Shown here in pieces: positions 42,921 to 53,032 of a stretch of 64,000 nucleotides of DNA. The position numbers and the translations under genes are program-made. Origin of the DNA: Palaemon carinicauda. Lineage: Eukaryota > Arthropoda > Malacostraca > Decapoda > Palaemonidae. Where the stretch lies: contig NC_090750.1 of assembly GCF_036898095.1 (NCBI RefSeq), positions 87,849,767 through 87,913,766 of the forward strand, written 5' to 3'. Under the pieces are notes generated by a model. That model worked only from the letters and a program-made list of their open reading frames with translations, searched no databases and was not told the origin of the DNA. The stretch's first letter is position 1. Every line of letters begins with the position of its first letter.

Positions 42921-45123
42921 ATGATATCATGTTCGAGTCCTACACATCTCTCTGAGAGGTGTTCAGCTGGAATCAGGGTACCCAATGGTAAGTGTGTATG
43001 CTATACCTTGGCCATAGCCCACCTAACTACTATACTATGTAATTGGTGACTAGACCAAGGAAGGTCAAACCTTTCGATGACATGGCATCGTCGTCTATCA
43101 AGGACCATAAGAACACGAACTGTAAGAGACATCGAAGGATTCAGGTCATTTGTTGATGAGTTAATTGCCTACGTTAGATCCCTGAAGCTCCAGTTAATGA
43201 CACAGGAGACCCTTGAGTCGTCACCATCATGTCCTGTTGCTACCGAGGTTGCAACGACTGTGACAACCAGTGCTCTCTCCACTTCACCGGCTTGGCTGAA
43301 TATAAATGGTCTTGCAATCCAAGTAACTGGAGAAGGTCCAGCATTTGGAGTACTCCCGGTCCCTCCAGAGTTCACGACTGTACTTCCACCTGTAGCAGGT
43401 TTCCGGGAGTCTCCTGCCTCGTTTGGACACCTTACCTCAATATCTGCTCAAGCTAATAACAGTCTTAACCAGCATGAGACCCCTATTGGAGGAGTCAGTT
43501 CCTAGCTGACCAGGCTCAGTGTAGCAGACCGAAAGTGGTCCCAGCAGCTACTGCTGAGGTGGATGCTGCCAAAACATGGGCCTTACACAAGAAGAGACAT
43601 CAGTTCAAGGTCGAGAGCAGACAGGACCCTTCAGTAGTACAGCCAGCAATACAAGAGCAGCCATATGAAAAACTTCAAGAACATTTCTCTCCCTCATGTC
43701 TGGGATCCCAAGGTCTCCCAGTAAGGTGTCTGCAATATCAGAAAGGTCCATACCTTCTGCCTGTTTGAGAATGTTGTGATGCGAGTAACGACAAAGTATA
43801 TGACTGTGCCCAACTAAAGGCCAAGCAGAGGCCAAACAGGAAGCTGATCAGGTAATCCTAAAAGCAGTTACCAGGGCAAGAGGCTCTGGGTCCAAGAACA
43901 AAGTGCGCCCATTGGTGGGACTTAATCAGATCCCTGTTACATCATTACGTTCGCTGAAACAACGGACCGTATTGAAGGAGTCAACAAAGTATATCGGAAA
44001 TGACTTGAGGCAGGAAACAGATGATGGTGGCTGCCAATGACCTGAAACAGTAAAATGACGGGGTAAGAAATGGTCACTTAGTTATTAAGAGCCTTCTCAC
44101 TGATAAGTGCTCATGCTCTTGGTGTTCATCAGAGCGATGAGAGCAGTGCTGTGTCACTTGTTCCAGTTCCTAGTAGAGCAGATATGGGGAACTTCCCAAT
44201 ACAAGGACTGACCACGCTGGGAAAGAACAAGTGACAATGATCTCATTCACTCACACATTAGCACATGGGATCATTACATATGGTCTGGGGTTACAAGGAG
44301 AATGGACACGTAGTGACTAAAAGGGCAGTGGCTGATCACGACAGGCTGAAGAGTGCATTCCTGATAATGCTCAGGTGAGGGAATGTCCCATCACTCGTAA
44401 AAGAGAGGAGACTGATTTCTGGATCCTCTCACCCCACAATGAGCCAAATTTTCTCCCTATGGAACAGAAATATCCTTAGGGTGAGAGACAGGTGTACTGT
44501 ATCTCGATTGTCCATTGGATGGAAGGGATGAAAGGCAGTGCCCTTCATCTTGACCAACAATGAAAGCAAACACGGTTTGGAGCAAGACCAATCACCAACA
44601 GTGCGAGCATAAGCCCCATATTGAATACCTGGACACCAACCTTACTTAGGTTAGTTCTCGGTACTGCACCGTCTTTCACTCATAAGATGGGAGAGATCAG
44701 AGGGAGTCTTACGCTATTCCTGTCAATTGGTCTTCCTAGACTTCTTCGTTATCTTCTTAGAAGTAGCAACATCTGAAGAATCTAACAAACAAAAAGCAGA
44801 GAAAGAACCAGAAGAGGAGGAGGAGCAAACACACTTCTTGCCTTCCTTCTTCGGGGTCGAAGTCTTTAAAATCAACGAAGATGTTCCAGTGTAGGAAGAC
44901 ACCATATTCTTCAAAAGTAGCTGCAGCAACAAACACAAATGTGAAGTCCTTTACTACCTTCAGGGGAGTATCAGGAGTCGGGAAGACACCGCCGGGGTAG
45001 CCTTTGAAATCTTGGCTGTGGCAAAAAAAAAAAAACTTTCTCCCATCAACCGAGCACCAGTGACGCCCAAGGAAACCAACTTCTTTAGGTTCAGGTTATT
45101 GCTTCTGTTGTACAGCCCCCATA
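42921..45123. other. Unassigned; coding-like open stretches
   Basis: Plus-strand open stretches at 43077-43505, 43535-43768 and a frame near 43815-44035 (AEAKQEADQVILKAVTRARG then KVRPLVGLNQIPVTSLRSLK) have protein-like composition but match nothing I recognise. On the minus strand 44723-44938 is a Lys/Ser-rich gag-style fragment. The region may be decayed retroelement gag sequence. Confidence 0.3.
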
Positions 45124-45760
45124 TTATTATTATTATTAATTGCTAAGCTACAACTATAGCTGGAAAAGCAGAATGCTATAAGCCCAGGGGCTCCAGCAGG
45201 GAAAATAGCCCAGTGAGGAAAGAAAACAAGGAAAAATAAAATATTTTAAGAACAGTAACATTAAAATAAATATCTCCTATATAAACTATAAAAACTTTAA
45301 CAAAACTAGACAAAGAGAAATAAAATAGAATCGAGTGCCCAAGTGTACCCTCAAGCAAGAGAACTCTAACCTAAGACAGTGAAACACCATGGTACAGAGG
45401 CTATGGCACTACCCAAGACTAGAGAACAATAGTTTGATTTTGGAGTGTCCTTCTCCTAGAAGAGATGCTTACCATAGCTAAACAATCCCTTCTACCCTTA
45501 CCAAGAGGAAAGTTGCCACTGAACAATTACAGTGCAGTAACCCCTTGGGTGAAGAAGAAATGTTTGGTAATCACAGTGTTGTCAGGTGTTAGAAAAAAAG
45601 AGGAGAATATGTAAAGAATAGGCCAGACTATTCAGTATGTGTGTGATGGCAAAAGGAAAATGAACAGTAACCAGAGAGAAGGATCCAATGTTTTACTGTC
45701 TAGCCAGTACCATAACTCTCTAAAGTAGTATCTCAAGCAAGGGGATCACTGCAAACAGTC
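45124..45760 (-). repeat. LINE-related interspersed repeat with ATT repeat end
   Basis: It starts with a short ATT run, then GCTAAGCTACAACTATAGCT and AGCCCAGGGGCTCCAGCAGG, shared with the 3' UTRs of the LINE copies at 4458 and 63688. It continues with AGACTAGAGAACAATAGTTT and GAAAGTTGCCACTGAACAAT, which I recognise only as a repeat-like, non-coding sequence. Confidence 0.6.
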
Positions 45761-45762
45761 AA

Positions 45763-46080
45763 GGTTGTGGTAGTACGGTGGTAGCATCCTTGCCTGGTGA
45801 TTGCCAGACTGGGAATCAAGTTCCTTTGGTTGCTGCAATCTCACCATGCTTATGAGCTAAAGATGTGGGATTGGGGGAGCCTATAAGTTTATCTGCTGAG
45901 TCATCAGCAGCCATTGCCTGGCCCACCTTGGTCCTAGCTTGGGTGAAGAGGGGACTTGGGTGCTGATCAAATGTAATATGGTCAGTTTCTAGGGCATCAT
46001 CCTGGTTGATAGGGCACTGTCACTGTCCCTTGCCTCTGCCATTCATGAGCGGCCTTTAAACCTTCAAAAAGGCACAAGGA
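45763..46080 (+). repeat. Probable tRNA-derived SINE
   Basis: The 5' end GTGGTAGTACGGTGGTAGCA resembles an RNA polymerase III A box. About 40 nt on, GACTGGGAATCAAGTTCC resembles a diverged B box (GGTTCGANTCC type). The intervening CTTGCCTGGTGATTGCCAGA looks like a tRNA anticodon arm. A tRNA-unrelated body follows. Tail and target duplication are unclear. Confidence 0.55.
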
Positions 46081-46513
46081 TGATGAGATCAATCACAGGT
46101 TTGCATATAAATTTGTATCACATTTGCACCTTATTGAGAAAACAACTGCATATCCTTTTGCTTTTCATCAATTTACCAAGGTTTACCTGAAGACAACAGC
46201 CAGTAAACATATTTATCCATTTATCTAGAAAGGAAAGCAGAAAGATTAAAGAGCCCAAAATTTGAGAGGCAGCAAGAGTACGTGTGTACTACTTGCAGCC
46301 CAAGTCAAAACTGAGTGTCTAGCTGGATGAGAGATGGGCGGGGTCACCTGTTGGTAGCTATAATTACATCGTGAAATTTTTCCTTTCCATTCAAACCTCA
46401 CTGAAGAAATACTCCTATCAAAAGACAATGCCTTGTATTCGTGTAGGAAAAAATACTTTTAATGACTAATTATTTATTTCCATAAAAATAAAATCCTGTT
46501 GTATCAAGATACG
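46081..46513. other. Unassigned intronic spacer
   Basis: AT-rich intron 2 sequence between the SINE and DIRS B; nothing recognised. Confidence 0.4.
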
Positions 46514-46558
46514 AAAAATGATATTTTAATTATAAAATAAATTTTTGAATATACTTAC

Positions 46559-46713
46559 CCGGTGAATATATAATAGCTGCAACTCTGCGGCTCGACAGAA
46601 AACACACTCAAAAAACTCGCGAGCGATCGCTATGAAGGTTGCGGGTGTGCCCACCAGCGCCAACTGTCGGCCAGATACCACTCTTGCATGTAAACAAACC
46701 CTTCAATTCTTCT
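46559..46713. repeat. Left inverted terminal repeat of DIRS B
   Basis: Reverse complement of 52879-53032, e.g. CTCGCGAGCGATCGCTATGA and TGTCGGCCAGATACCACTCT. Confidence 0.95.
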
Positions 46714-46758
46714 CGTCCCGCTGCGTCTCTATTGGGGAGGAAGGGAGGGTCTTTAATT

Positions 46759-46853
46759 TATATATTCACCGGGTAAGTATATTCAAAAATTTATTTTATA
46801 ATTAAAATATCATTTTTAAATATTTAACTTAGCCGGTGAATATATAATAGCTG
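46759..46853. repeat. Internal complementary region of DIRS B
   Basis: Reverse complement of the left extremity (46514-46572) fused to the reverse complement of the right extremity (about 53018-53053). Same junction as in A. Confidence 0.92.
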
Positions 46854-47247
46854 ATTCACACCCAATGCGGTGGGTAGAGACCAGAGTTAATTAAGTTTAC
46901 AGCGTAAAAGCTAAGAGTTTTTTTGACAGTTATCAATATAACAAAACCAAAATATATAGGTACCTGGTAAGGAAGTTGACTTAGACGATTACTCTGCCTA
47001 GTAAGTCTGTCTTCCTCACGGAGCCCAGCGATCCTCTTAGGATGCTGAAAGACTCCCAGGAGCTGAAGTATCAAGGGCTGCAACCCATACAACAGGACCT
47101 CATCAAACCCCTAATCTGGGCGCTCTCAAGAAATGACTTTGACCACCCGCCAAATCAACCAGGATGCGAAAGGCTTCTTAGCCTTCCGAACAACCCATAA
47201 AACAATATTAAAAACATTTCAAGAGACAGATTAAAAGGATATTGGAA

Positions 47248-49902
47248 TTAGGGAAGTGTAGTGGTAGAACCCTCACCCACTACTGCACTCGCTGCTACGA
47301 ATGGACCCAGTGTGTAGCAGTCCTCGTAAAGAGTCTGGACATCTTTCAAGTAAAATGACGCGAACACTGACTTGCTTCTCCAAAAGGTCGCGTCCATGAT
47401 ACTTTGCAGAGATCTATTTTGCTTGAAGGCCACGGAGGTTGCTATAGCTCTAATCTCGTGCGTCTTAACCTTAAGCAAAGATCGGTCTTCCTCACTCAAG
47501 TGGGAATGGGCTTCTCGTATTAAAAATCTGATAAAATATGACAAAGCATTCTTTGACATAGGTAAGGATGGTTTCTTAACCGAACACCATAACGCTTCAG
47601 ATTTACCTCGTAAAGGCTTAGTACGAGCTAAATAGAACTTAAGAGCTCTAACGGGACATAATACTCTCTCTAGTTCGTTGCCTACGATCTCTGATAAGCT
47701 AGGAATATCAAAAGATTTAGGCCAAGGACGAGAAGGCAGTTCATTCTTGGCCAGGAAAACAAGTTGAAGAGAACAAGCGGCTTTTTCTGTCGAAAAACCG
47801 ATGTTCTTGCTGAAGGGATGAAGCTCACTGACTCTTTTAGCCGAGGCCAAGCACACCAGGAAAAGTGTCTTAAGAGTGAGATCCTTCAGGGAGGCTGAAT
47901 GTAAAGGCTCAAACCTGTCTGACATGAGGAACCTTAGGACCACGTCTAAGTTCCAGCCAGGAGTAGCCAAACGACGTTCCTTAGAAGTCTCAAAAGACTT
48001 AAGGAGATCTTGTAGATCTTTATTGTTGGAAAGATCTAAGCCTCTATGCCGGAAGACCGAAGCCAACATGCTCCTGTAGCCCTTGATCGTGGGAGCTGAA
48101 AGGGAGCGAACCCTTCTCAGGTACACGAGAAAATCAGCGATTTGGGCTACAGAGGTACTGGACGAGGATACAGATACTGACTTGCACCAGTCTCGGAAGA
48201 TTTCCCACTTCGATTGGTATACTCTAATGGTAGAAGCTCTCCTCGCTCTTGCAATCGCACTGGCTGCCTCCTTCGAAAAGCCTCTAGCTCTAGAGAGTCT
48301 TTCGATAGTCTGAAGGCAGTCAGACGAAGAGCGTGGAGGCCTTGGTGTACCTTCTTTACGTGGGGCTGACGTAATAGGTCTACTCTTAGAGGAAGACTTC
48401 TTGGAAAGTCTACCAGCCATCGAAGTACCTCGGTGAACCATTCTCTCGCGGGCCAGAGGGGAGCAACTAACGTCAACCTTGTCCCTTCGAGAGAGGCGAA
48501 CTTCTGCAGTACCTTGTTGACAATCTTGAATGGTGGGAATGCATATAGGTCTAGATGAGACCAATCTAGAAGAAAAGCGTCTATATGTATTGCTGCTGGG
48601 TCTGGGACTGGAGAGCAATACATGTAGATTGGAAGCCTCTTGGTCATCGAGGTTGCAAAGAGGTCTATGGTGGGTTGACCCCAAGTCGCCCAAAGCCTCT
48701 TGCACACGTCCTTGTGGAGGGTCCATTCTGTAGGAATTACCTGACCCTTCCGACTGAGGCAATCTGCTAAGACGTTCAAGTCGCCCTGGATAAACCTCGT
48801 TACCAGGGAGATGCCTCGATCTCTTGACCAAATGAGCAGGTCCCTTGCGATCTCGTACAGTGTCAGGGAGTGGGTGCCTCCTTGCTTGGAAATGTATGCC
48901 AAGGCTGTGGTATTGTCCGAGTTGATCTCCACCACTTTGTTTCGAAGGAGACTCTCGAAGTTCATCAAGGCCAGGTGGACTGCCAAAAGCTCCTTGCCGT
49001 TGATGTGCATGCTCCTCTGACTTGAGGTCCACAGACCTGAGCATTCCCGACCGTCCAGGGTCGCACCCCAACCCAAATCCGATGCGTCTGAGAATAGAAC
49101 GTGGTTTGGTTTCAGAACTGCTAGGGGAAGTCCCTCTCTTAGACTGATATTGTCTTTCCACCAAAGCAGGCATGCCTTTACTGTTTCGGAAATCGGGATT
49201 GAGACCGCCTCTAGCGTCTTGTCCTTTTTCCAGTGAAAAGCTAGATGGAACTGGAGAGGTCGAAGGTGTAACCTTCCTAGCGAGACAAACTGCTCCAGGG
49301 ATGATAGAGTTCCTACTAGACTCATCCAATTCCTGACTGAGCAACGTTCTCTCTTCAACATCCGTTGGATTACGAGCAGGGCTTGATCTATTCGGGGGGC
49401 AGACGGAAAAGCCCGAAAAACTGGACTGGGAATCTCCATCCCTAAATACAGTATAGTTTGGGATGGAATCAGCTGGGACTTTTCCATGTTGACCAAAAGT
49501 CCCAATTCCTTGGTCAGATCCAAAGTCCAATGCAGATCCTTCAGACAGCGATGACTGGACGAGGCTCTGAGAAGCCAGTCGTCCAAGTAAAGGGAGGCTC
49601 GGATTCCCGATAAATGGAGGAATTTTGCCACATTCCTCATAAGCCTCGTAAACACGAGAGGAGCAGGACTTAGGCCAAAGCACAGGGCCCGAAACTGGTA
49701 CACCACATTGTCGAAAACAAACCTCAGAAAAGGTTGGGAATCTGAGTGAATGGGGATGTGGAAGTATGCGTCTCTTAGGTCGAGAGAGACCATCCAGTCT
49801 CCCTTTCTGACCGCTGCTAAGACTGATTTCGTGGTCTCCATGGTAAACTTTGTCTTCGTGACAAAGACGTTCAGAGCACTGACGTCTAGCACCGGTCTCC
49901 AA
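47248..49902 (-). CDS. DIRS B tyrosine recombinase (overlaps RT frame)
   Basis: 884 open codons. The recombinase domain begins near 48340 (SSSDCLQTIERLSRARGF). Catalytic set: Arg in LASAKRVSELHPF (about 690), His and Arg in THEIRAIATSVAF (about 815 and 818), Trp in DATFWRSKSV (about 841), Tyr in FASFYLKDVQ (about 851). All five are present, unlike element A. The N-terminal 500 codons overlap RT-RNase H in a different frame and may not be translated. It is in the same frame as gag. Predicted role: integration of circular cDNA at a short AT-rich core. Confidence 0.9.
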   Translation of the reverse strand: METGARRQCSERLCHEDKVYHGDHEISLSSGQKGRLDGLSRPKRRILPHPHSLRFPTFSEVCFRQCGVPVSGPVLWPKSCSSRVYEAYEECGKIPPFIGNPSLPLLGRLASQSLVQSSLSEGSALDFGSDQGIGTFGQHGKVPADSIPNYTVFRDGDSQSSFSGFSVCPPNRSSPARNPTDVEERTLLSQELDESSRNSIIPGAVCLARKVTPSTSPVPSSFSLEKGQDARGGLNPDFRNSKGMPALVERQYQSKRGTSPSSSETKPRSILRRIGFGLGCDPGRSGMLRSVDLKSEEHAHQRQGAFGSPPGLDELRESPSKQSGGDQLGQYHSLGIHFQARRHPLPDTVRDRKGPAHLVKRSRHLPGNEVYPGRLERLSRLPQSEGSGNSYRMDPPQGRVQEALGDLGSTHHRPLCNLDDQEASNLHVLLSSPRPSSNTYRRFSSRLVSSRPICIPTIQDCQQGTAEVRLSRRDKVDVSCSPLARERMVHRGTSMAGRLSKKSSSKSRPITSAPRKEGTPRPPRSSSDCLQTIERLSRARGFSKEAASAIARARRASTIRVYQSKWEIFRDWCKSVSVSSSSTSVAQIADFLVYLRRVRSLSAPTIKGYRSMLASVFRHRGLDLSNNKDLQDLLKSFETSKERRLATPGWNLDVVLRFLMSDRFEPLHSASLKDLTLKTLFLVCLASAKRVSELHPFSKNIGFSTEKAACSLQLVFLAKNELPSRPWPKSFDIPSLSEIVGNELERVLCPVRALKFYLARTKPLRGKSEALWCSVKKPSLPMSKNALSYFIRFLIREAHSHLSEEDRSLLKVKTHEIRAIATSVAFKQNRSLQSIMDATFWRSKSVFASFYLKDVQTLYEDCYTLGPFVAASAVVGEGSTTTLP

Positions 49903-50300
49903 CCTCCTGTCTTCTTCGGTACTAGGAAGAGGCGGTTGTAAAACCCCGGTGATTGAAGGTCCGAGACTTTCACCACCGCTCCCTTCTCTAGCAAAAGAGA
50001 CACTTCTAGTTTCAGGGCTTGTCTCTTTGATTCCTCTCGGTAATTGGGAGAGAGATCGATGGGGGAAGTCACTAGAGGAGGTTTGTGTACAAATGGAATT
50101 TTGTACCCCTCTCTGAGCAACCTCACAGACTGTTGGTCTGCGCCTCTCTTCTCCCAGGCTCGCCAGAAGTTCTTGAGTCTGGCACCTACTGCTGTCTGAA
50201 GCTGCGGGCAGTCAGACTCTGCCACGTGAGGACTTGGCTCCTTTCCTCTTTCCTCTCTTTCCTTCAGCACGAGTACTTCCCCTGCTGGGAGCTCTGCCAC
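48147..50300 (-). CDS. DIRS B reverse transcriptase-RNase H
   Basis: 717 open codons from MAELPAGEVL. RT palm MVSLDLRDAYFHIPIHSDS, LCFGLSPAPLVFTRLM, SLYLDDWLLRASSS. RNase H VLFSDASDLGWGATL, NGKELLAVHLAL, EINSDNTTALAYISKQGG and NVLADCLSRKGQ keep all four acidic residues. The downstream DLFATSMTKRLPIY and LYAFPPFKIVNKVL segment is present; relative to A it has two extra residues (Met-Tyr) before CSPVPDP. The 5' end overlaps the gag end by about 90 nt in the +1 frame relative to gag. Confidence 0.92.
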   Translation of the reverse strand: MAELPAGEVLVLKEREERGKEPSPHVAESDCPQLQTAVGARLKNFWRAWEKRGADQQSVRLLREGYKIPFVHKPPLVTSPIDLSPNYREESKRQALKLEVSLLLEKGAVVKVSDLQSPGFYNRLFLVPKKTGGWRPVLDVSALNVFVTKTKFTMETTKSVLAAVRKGDWMVSLDLRDAYFHIPIHSDSQPFLRFVFDNVVYQFRALCFGLSPAPLVFTRLMRNVAKFLHLSGIRASLYLDDWLLRASSSHRCLKDLHWTLDLTKELGLLVNMEKSQLIPSQTILYLGMEIPSPVFRAFPSAPRIDQALLVIQRMLKRERCSVRNWMSLVGTLSSLEQFVSLGRLHLRPLQFHLAFHWKKDKTLEAVSIPISETVKACLLWWKDNISLREGLPLAVLKPNHVLFSDASDLGWGATLDGRECSGLWTSSQRSMHINGKELLAVHLALMNFESLLRNKVVEINSDNTTALAYISKQGGTHSLTLYEIARDLLIWSRDRGISLVTRFIQGDLNVLADCLSRKGQVIPTEWTLHKDVCKRLWATWGQPTIDLFATSMTKRLPIYMYCSPVPDPAAIHIDAFLLDWSHLDLYAFPPFKIVNKVLQKFASLEGTRLTLVAPLWPAREWFTEVLRWLVDFPRSLPLRVDLLRQPHVKKVHQGLHALRLTAFRLSKDSLELEAFRRRQPVRLQERGELLPLEYTNRSGKSSETGASQYLYPRPVPL

Positions 50301-52671
50301 GAAAGGGCGGAATAAACCTGGACGCCGGAGTGTCTATCCTTGGTCTTGCAGAAAAGGAAGTCGAAGGAGTCCCTTTGCGAGCAGAGGACGCTACCAAGTC
50401 ATGGGTGTCCTTCTGCACGAGCGACAAAGCTATGTTCTTAACCAAAAGCTCAGGGAACAAAAACTTCGATAAGGGAGCAAAGAGTAGCTCAGATCTTTGA
50501 CAGGGAGTAACTCCTGCCGACAGAAAAGAGCAAAGAGACTCTCGCTTCTTAAGGACTCCTGAAGTAAAAGAGGAGGAGAGCTCATTGGATCCATCGCGGA
50601 TGGCTTTATCCATGCAGGACATAATGAGTAAGGAGACATCTCTATCAGCCGATGAGATTTTCCTACTCAAGGCTCCCAAACACCAGTCAAGGAAGTTGAA
50701 AACTTCAAAAGCTCTAAAAATGCCTTTCAGCAGATGGTCAAGGTCCGAGGCTGACCAACTAATCTTCGAGCGTCTCATGGCTAGGCGGCGGGAAGAGTCT
50801 ACAAGGCTTGAGAAGTCGCCCTGGGCAGAGGCAGGGACTCCCAAGCCGAGAACTTCTCCCGTGGCATACCAGACGCTCGATCTAGACGAGAGTTTAGATG
50901 GGGGGAAGGCAAAGGCCGTCTTCCCTAAACTCCTCTTGGTTTCCAACCAATCGCCTAAAAGCCGTAAAGCTCTCTTGGATGAGCGAGAGAGTACAAGTTT
51001 TGTAAAGGCTGGCATGTCAGCAGGTACGCCTAAAACAAACTCAGACGGTGGCGAACGAGGAGCAACAGAGACAAAGTGTTCGGGAAACAACTCTTTAAAA
51101 ATTAACATGACTTTCTTAAAGTCCATAGAAGGCGGAACTGTTCTTGGTTCATCAATGTCTGAAGGATGATCCTCAGGCTGAGGGTCAGCAACGTCCTCAT
51201 CCGAAAGTTCTTCATCTGACAACTGATGAGAAACAAGCAAAGGGGTTGGCAATGCTTGACACGCAGCGTCCACCCGCACTGGTGCATAAGTGGTGGACCA
51301 GGACGCAGCGTCCTGTAACTGCTTGACAGTCTGGGAACTGTCAACAACAACAGGTGCGTGAGGACGCACAGCGTCCACCCGAGACTGCTTAGACCGCCTA
51401 GTCTGAGCAGTCAAAACAACTTTAGGTTGCGGAAGTTGACGCTCAGCGTCAAAACAAGTCAACTCCGATGGTTGGCGAACGTCCTGAACGTCCCCAGGCG
51501 CATCAGCAAGTTGCCTAACGTCCAAATGCGGCTGAAAATCCACATGAGATCGCATCGAGTGTGGTTCTACACCAACTGCTTGACGTGACTTGGCTACACC
51601 AGCGTCAACAGGACGCACAAATGAACGTTTGGGTGGCTGAAGGCCAGGATCTCGATGAGATACACGGCTAGGCTCAACGGAAACCTTATCGGCATTGTAG
51701 TCTTCCATAAGGGACGCAAGCTTAGACTGCATGTCCTGCAGTATAACCCATTTTGGGTCCACGGGAATAGGTGCGGTAACCGACGGGGTTAGCGCCTGAG
51801 ACGGCACAACTTTGCCTTGCTTAGGCGGCGAGCAGTCATCCGATGACTGCAACGGGTCCGAACTGTCCCAATGACTACATCCAGGACGTTGGACCTGTCC
51901 TGAAGGGACCGACTTCCGTTTAAGAGGCCTAGAAACCTTGCTCCACGGTTTCTTGCGTGAAAAGCCTTCGGAAGACGAGGAGAAAATGGGCTCTCTCGTC
52001 TTATGGTAGGGGCGATCTTGGTGAGATACGCCTGATACCATAGAGGGAACGTCTGTTCGCTGATCAAGGCCTCTCGAACCCATAAGTCGTACGACATTAC
52101 TTCTCCCCTGGGCTTGGGAGCTTGCAAGAGGTCCCGGACTAGGTGAACGACAGGCACGAACAGACGAACCCTCGGTCGCAACACTGTTCACAACACTTTG
52201 CGCACTAATCACTTTCCCACTTTCCGCCGTGGCACAATGACACTTAAGTTCCTTCACGTCAGCCATGAGTTGATTACGATCAGTTGCTAACGCTTCAACT
52301 CTTTCCCCCAAGGCATGAATAGCACGTAACATGTCTTGCATAGATGGTTCCTGAGTGCTAGTAGGGGGGTTAGGAACAACCACTACAGGGGAAGGATTAG
52401 GTTCAGGGGCATGTGGAGAGGAAAAATCTACAGACCTAGATGAACTCCTCCTTACCCTATCTCTCTCTAGTCTACGTGCATATTTATCGTATTCGAGCCA
52501 ATCGAATTCCGAAAGGCCCACGCATTCCTCACACCGATCTCCCAATTGACAGGTTTTACCCCGACAATTGGAACAAACAGTATGTGGGTCGAGAGAAGCC
52601 TTTGGAAGACACCTATTACAGTCCCTAGCATTACACTTCCGAAATCTAGGTACTTGAGAAGGGTCAGCCAT
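50212..52671 (-). CDS. DIRS B gag-like protein
   Basis: 819 codons, start MADPSQVPRFRKCNARDCNR. The Cys/His-rich head (DPHTVCSNCRGKTC, RCEECVGLSEFDW) is identical in pattern to A, E and C. The middle is Ser/Pro-rich and diverges most from A. The C-terminal half (SPPSEFVLGVPADMPAFTKL, RSKISWSASDLDHLLKGIF) and the basic end (GKRGKRKGAKSSRGRV) are conserved. Nine residues longer than A. Likely structural/nucleic-acid-binding protein of the element. Confidence 0.85.
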   Translation of the reverse strand: MADPSQVPRFRKCNARDCNRCLPKASLDPHTVCSNCRGKTCQLGDRCEECVGLSEFDWLEYDKYARRLERDRVRRSSSRSVDFSSPHAPEPNPSPVVVVPNPPTSTQEPSMQDMLRAIHALGERVEALATDRNQLMADVKELKCHCATAESGKVISAQSVVNSVATEGSSVRACRSPSPGPLASSQAQGRSNVVRLMGSRGLDQRTDVPSMVSGVSHQDRPYHKTREPIFSSSSEGFSRKKPWSKVSRPLKRKSVPSGQVQRPGCSHWDSSDPLQSSDDCSPPKQGKVVPSQALTPSVTAPIPVDPKWVILQDMQSKLASLMEDYNADKVSVEPSRVSHRDPGLQPPKRSFVRPVDAGVAKSRQAVGVEPHSMRSHVDFQPHLDVRQLADAPGDVQDVRQPSELTCFDAERQLPQPKVVLTAQTRRSKQSRVDAVRPHAPVVVDSSQTVKQLQDAASWSTTYAPVRVDAACQALPTPLLVSHQLSDEELSDEDVADPQPEDHPSDIDEPRTVPPSMDFKKVMLIFKELFPEHFVSVAPRSPPSEFVLGVPADMPAFTKLVLSRSSKRALRLLGDWLETKRSLGKTAFAFPPSKLSSRSSVWYATGEVLGLGVPASAQGDFSSLVDSSRRLAMRRSKISWSASDLDHLLKGIFRAFEVFNFLDWCLGALSRKISSADRDVSLLIMSCMDKAIRDGSNELSSSFTSGVLKKRESLCSFLSAGVTPCQRSELLFAPLSKFLFPELLVKNIALSLVQKDTHDLVASSARKGTPSTSFSARPRIDTPASRFIPPFRGRAPSRGSTRAEGKRGKRKGAKSSRGRV

Positions 52672-52878
52672 TTTGAATTAGTCAAAGAAAATTCCAAAAA
52701 CAATCCAAGTCATCAACAAATAATCTGATTCAATAAAGAGTTCAAGAGTTTATGTTGAGGAAAAAAAACACCTGCACTGCGAAAGCTCAAACCAAAATGA
52801 AGTACTTCACCAAATATGTTGAGAAAACTCCAGGTTCTACAGCGAGTATGAATACGTCTTGTCGTCAACGTCGACAGA

Positions 52879-53032
52879 GAAGAATTGAAGGGTTTGTTTA
52901 CATGCAAGAGTGGTATCTGGCCGACAGTTGGCGCTGGTGAGCACACCCGCAACCTTCATAGCGATCGCTCGCGAGTTTTTTGAGTGTGTTTTCTGTCGAG
53001 CCGCAGAGTTGCAGCTATTATATATTCACCGG
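52879..53032. repeat. Right inverted terminal repeat of DIRS B
   Basis: Reverse complement of 46559-46713. Confidence 0.95.
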
